Shown here: positions 5,201-6,941 of the stretch, piece after piece | Layout of the letters: every line of letters begins with the position of its first letter | How positions within the stretch are numbered: the stretch's first letter is position 1 | Assembly (NCBI GenBank): GCA_051877855.1 | Contig: JBJEJH010000042.1 | Location: 1 to 6,941, forward strand | DNA from: MGBC120314 sp051877855 | GTDB lineage: Bacteria; Bacillota; Clostridia; Lachnospirales; Lachnospiraceae | DNA length: 6,941 nt | Direction: 5' to 3' | Translations under genes and position numbers: made by a program | The notes under the pieces: generated by a model | Database searches by the model: none | Told to the model about the DNA's origin: nothing | Seen by the model: the letters and a program-made list of their open reading frames with translations, nothing else

Positions 5201-6163
5201 TTAATCTTCGCTCTGCTTTAATGATAAGCCGAGTTCCTTTAACTTTGCTGCAACTTCTTCCATTGACTTACGTCCGAGATTACGAACCTTCATCATGTCA
5301 TCTGCTGTTCTGTTGCAAAGTTCTTCTACTGTATTGATACCTGCTCTCTTTAAACAGTTGTGAGAACGAACGGAAAGTTCCAACTCTTCAATGCTCATTA
5401 CGAGAACCTTTGCCTGTTCATTGTCTTCCTTAGCTACCATGACATCCATAGTCTTAGCATTTTCAGATAAGTCAATGAACAAACGTAAATGCTCACTTAA
5501 CACCTTAGCTGCGTAGCTAACTGCTTCGTCCGGTGCTAATGTACCATTGGTGTATACATCCAATGTGAGCTTATCGTAATCTGTAATCTGACCAACACGA
5601 GTGTTCTGTACAGACAAGTTTACTCTTTCTACCGGTGTATAGATAGAATCAATAGCGATTACTCCGATGGACATGTTCGGTGTCTTATTTCTATCAGAGC
5701 TTACATATCCTCTACCCTTTGTAATTGTTAACTCAATGTTAAGTTTGCACTTTGAGCCACCATTTAAAGTTGCAATAACCTGATCTGGATTAATGATTTC
5801 AATATCAGAATCAGCCTTGATATCAGCACCGGTAACTACGCCCTCACGACCTTCTACTTCGATGTAGGCAGTCTTAGGTTCGTTAGAATCGCTGTTATTC
5901 TTAATAGACAATCCCTTAATGTTCATAATAATTTCAGAAACATCTTCCTTTACACCAGGAATTGAACTGAATTCATGGACAACACCATCAATCTTAATCT
6001 GGCTTACAGCTGCACCCGGTAATGAAGAAAGCATAATTCTTCTAAGTGAGTTACCAAGTGTTGTACCATAACCTCTTTCAAGTGGTTCTACAACAAATCT
6101 TCCATACTTCTGGTCTTCAGAGATCTCTTCAATCTCAATTTTCGGTATTTCAAAATCGAACAC
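5201..6163 (-). CDS. rpoA: DNA-directed RNA polymerase subunit alpha
   Basis: The alpha subunit dimerises to nucleate assembly of core RNA polymerase, and its C-terminal domain contacts UP-element DNA and activators. The product has 320 residues, normal for bacteria. The N-terminal domain shows LERGYGTTLGNSLRRIMLSSLPGAA (28-52), a segment central to dimerisation, and the TPVERVNLSVQNTRVGQ block (176-192). The C-terminal domain (about 250-320) has ELSVRSHNCLKRAGI (262-276), where R266 corresponds to the DNA-binding R265 of E. coli, and the helix-hairpin-helix NLGRKSMEEV (295-304). Translation starts at GTG (6161-6163), not ATG; a strong AGGAGGGG six bases upstream and the match of the N-terminus to the family support this. 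It sits between rpsD (52 bases upstream) and rplQ (157 bases downstream) in the alpha operon. Confidence 0.98.
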   Translation of the reverse strand: MFDFEIPKIEIEEISEDQKYGRFVVEPLERGYGTTLGNSLRRIMLSSLPGAAVSQIKIDGVVHEFSSIPGVKEDVSEIIMNIKGLSIKNNSDSNEPKTAYIEVEGREGVVTGADIKADSDIEIINPDQVIATLNGGSKCKLNIELTITKGRGYVSSDRNKTPNMSIGVIAIDSIYTPVERVNLSVQNTRVGQITDYDKLTLDVYTNGTLAPDEAVSYAAKVLSEHLRLFIDLSENAKTMDVMVAKEDNEQAKVLVMSIEELELSVRSHNCLKRAGINTVEELCNRTADDMMKVRNLGRKSMEEVAAKLKELGLSLKQSED

Positions 6164-6169
6164 TATAAG

Positions 6170-6177
6170 CCCCTCCT
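6170..6177 (-). promoter_or_regulatory. Ribosome binding site fixing the GTG start of rpoA
   Basis: AGGAGGGG on the minus strand ends six bases before GTG at 6161-6163. No in-frame ATG lies at a suitable distance, so this element decides in favour of the GTG start. Confidence 0.88.
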
Positions 6178-6197
6178 TTTTGGGTATGGTTTGTCAT

Positions 6198-6223
6198 CTA
6201 GTTAATCCTTAGGGATTACTTAG
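6198..6223 (-). other. Small hairpin across the rpsD stop codon
   Basis: In minus-strand RNA, UAAUCC and GGAUUA pair around a CUAA loop, and outer CUA/UAG arms add three pairs beyond a 2x2 internal loop. The rpsD stop codon UAA lies in the inner stem. No U-tract follows, so it is not a terminator; it may slightly affect rpsD-rpoA coupling or mRNA stability, or have no role. Confidence 0.35.
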
Positions 6224-6809
6224 AGTACAACTCGACGATAAGCATCTCGTTAACAGGTACATCGATAACTTCTCTTGAAGGGAGGTTCTTAACAACACCC
6301 TTAAGGTTATCTGCATCACAGTCAAGCCATTCCGGAACAACTCTACCTGCTGTTACATCCAATACTTCCTTATATCTTGTTGAGCCCTTAGACTTCTCTC
6401 TAATTTCGATAACATCACCAGCCTTGATTAAGTAAGATGGAATGTTAATGCACTTTCCATTTACTAATACATGCTTATGATCAACGATCTGTCTAGCTTC
6501 TTTTCTTGTTCTAGCGAAACCTAATCTGAAAATTACGTTATCCAATCTTCTCTCAAGAAGGATCATGAGGTTCGCACCAGTCATACCGCTCATTCTTTCA
6601 GCCTTCTCATAGTAGTTTCTGAAAGGCTTCTCTAATACGCCGTAGATGAACTTAGCCTTCTGCTTTTCTCTAAGCTGTAAGCCGTATTCACTTACCTTCT
6701 TACCAGCGATTCTTGACTTTCTATTTGATTTCTTATTAACGCCTAAATAAAATGGATCTAAATCAAGTGATCTACATCTCTTTAACACAGGTGTTCTATT
6801 AATAGCCAT
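6216..6809 (-). CDS. rpsD: 30S ribosomal protein S4, zinc-free form
   Basis: S4 (uS4) is a primary 16S rRNA-binding protein that initiates 30S assembly and contributes to decoding fidelity. The product has 197 residues, normal for Firmicutes. The S4-type RNA-binding domain lies at about 88-136, with RLDNVIFRLGFARTRKEARQ (88-107), VDHKHVLVNGKCINIPSYL and KAGDVIEIREKS. KKVSEYGLQLREKQK (37-51) and the C-terminal NEMLIVELYSK are family hallmarks. The N-terminus has only one cysteine (C12), so the four-cysteine zinc site of the C+ form is absent. The ATG is preceded by AGGAGG (6820-6825). It follows rpsK by 17 bases and precedes rpoA. This placement inside the alpha operon contrasts with B. subtilis, where rpsD is a separate gene with its own leader, and is common in Clostridia. 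Confidence 0.98.
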   Translation of the reverse strand: MAINRTPVLKRCRSLDLDPFYLGVNKKSNRKSRIAGKKVSEYGLQLREKQKAKFIYGVLEKPFRNYYEKAERMSGMTGANLMILLERRLDNVIFRLGFARTRKEARQIVDHKHVLVNGKCINIPSYLIKAGDVIEIREKSKGSTRYKEVLDVTAGRVVPEWLDCDADNLKGVVKNLPSREVIDVPVNEMLIVELYSK

Positions 6810-6819
6810 CTTAAATGCA

Positions 6820-6825
6820 CCTCCT
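6820..6825 (-). promoter_or_regulatory. Ribosome binding site of rpsD
   Basis: AGGAGG on the minus strand, ten bases before the rpsD ATG and immediately after the rpsK stop codon, within the 17-base gap between the genes. It suggests reinitiation or coupled translation of S11 and S4. Confidence 0.88.
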
Positions 6826-6826
6826 A

Positions 6827-6941
6827 TTATACTCTTCTACGCTTTGGTGGACGACATCCGTTATGTGGAACCGGAGTAACATCCTTGATACTGACAACTT
6901 CAAGACCACATGCCTGAAGAGCACGGATTGCTGCTTCTCTA
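6827..6941 (-). CDS. rpsK: 30S ribosomal protein S11, C-terminal part
   Basis: S11 (uS11) lies on the platform of the 30S subunit next to the mRNA exit. Only the last 37 codons and the TAA stop (6827-6829) are in the window; the 5' part lies beyond position 6941. The decoded tail contains REAAIRALQACGLEV, then IKDVTPVPHNGCRPPKRRRV, the characteristic S11 C-terminus with the HNGCRPPK(R/K)RRV ending. It is the upstream neighbour of rpsD, as expected for the alpha operon (rpsM-rpsK-rpsD-rpoA-rplQ). The final base of the window (6941) belongs to an incomplete codon. Confidence 0.96.
   Translation of the reverse strand, partial: REAAIRALQACGLEVVSIKDVTPVPHNGCRPPKRRRV

Noticed and set aside
5146..5337. 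Plus-strand open frame of 63 codons reading into the rpoA 3' end
   Set aside because: It crosses the rpoA-rplQ intergenic region and the antisense of the alpha C-terminal domain, with no supporting features.
1..6941. Mobile elements, CRISPR arrays, tRNA or rRNA genes, defence or biosynthetic systems
   Set aside because: None is visible. The window is filled by conserved housekeeping genes in ancestral order, with no direct-repeat arrays or transposase-like frames.

Overview
The window is a conserved chromosomal housekeeping block from a low-GC, Gram-positive anaerobe of the Clostridia, most likely a member of the Lachnospiraceae. This rests on gene order, on the protein sequences (S9, L13, a zinc-free S4, an alpha subunit with a GTG start), on an enlarged L17, and on consensus sigma-A promoters with strong GGAGG-type ribosome binding sites. 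The genus cannot be fixed from the sequence alone.

Every supported gene lies on the minus strand, so transcription runs from high to low coordinates: rpsK (3' end only), rpsD, rpoA, rplQ, then a terminator; a new promoter, ecfA1, ecfA2, ecfT, truA; then a further strong promoter and RNA leader, rplM, rpsI. The first block is the distal end of the large ribosomal protein operon (alpha operon), with rpsD between rpsK and rpoA. It ends at a textbook intrinsic terminator at 4452-4483. About 30 bases further on, a TTGAAA-17-TAAAAT promoter starts the ECF transporter module, whose three genes overlap (13 and 4 bases). A stable hairpin separates ecfT from truA. Between truA and rplM lies a perfect consensus promoter (TTGACA-17-TATAAT), then a short leader able to form two competing helices and probably corresponding to the L13 leader of Firmicutes.

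Functionally the block joins translation (S11, S4, L17, L13, S9), transcription (RNA polymerase alpha), tRNA pseudouridylation (TruA) and the shared energizing module of vitamin and metal ECF transporters. No substrate-binding S component is encoded here, which fits a group II system serving S components located elsewhere.

I found no mobile element, CRISPR array, tRNA, rRNA or defence gene, and no coding system that looks undescribed. The points worth a second look are RNA-level and protein-level details: the two-state L13 leader, a clustered set of helices between rpoA and rplQ, the GC-rich hairpin before truA, and a roughly 48-residue insertion in L17. No stretch longer than 300 bases is without a gene; the longest gaps are 867-1049, 4347-4506 and 5044-5200, each described below.
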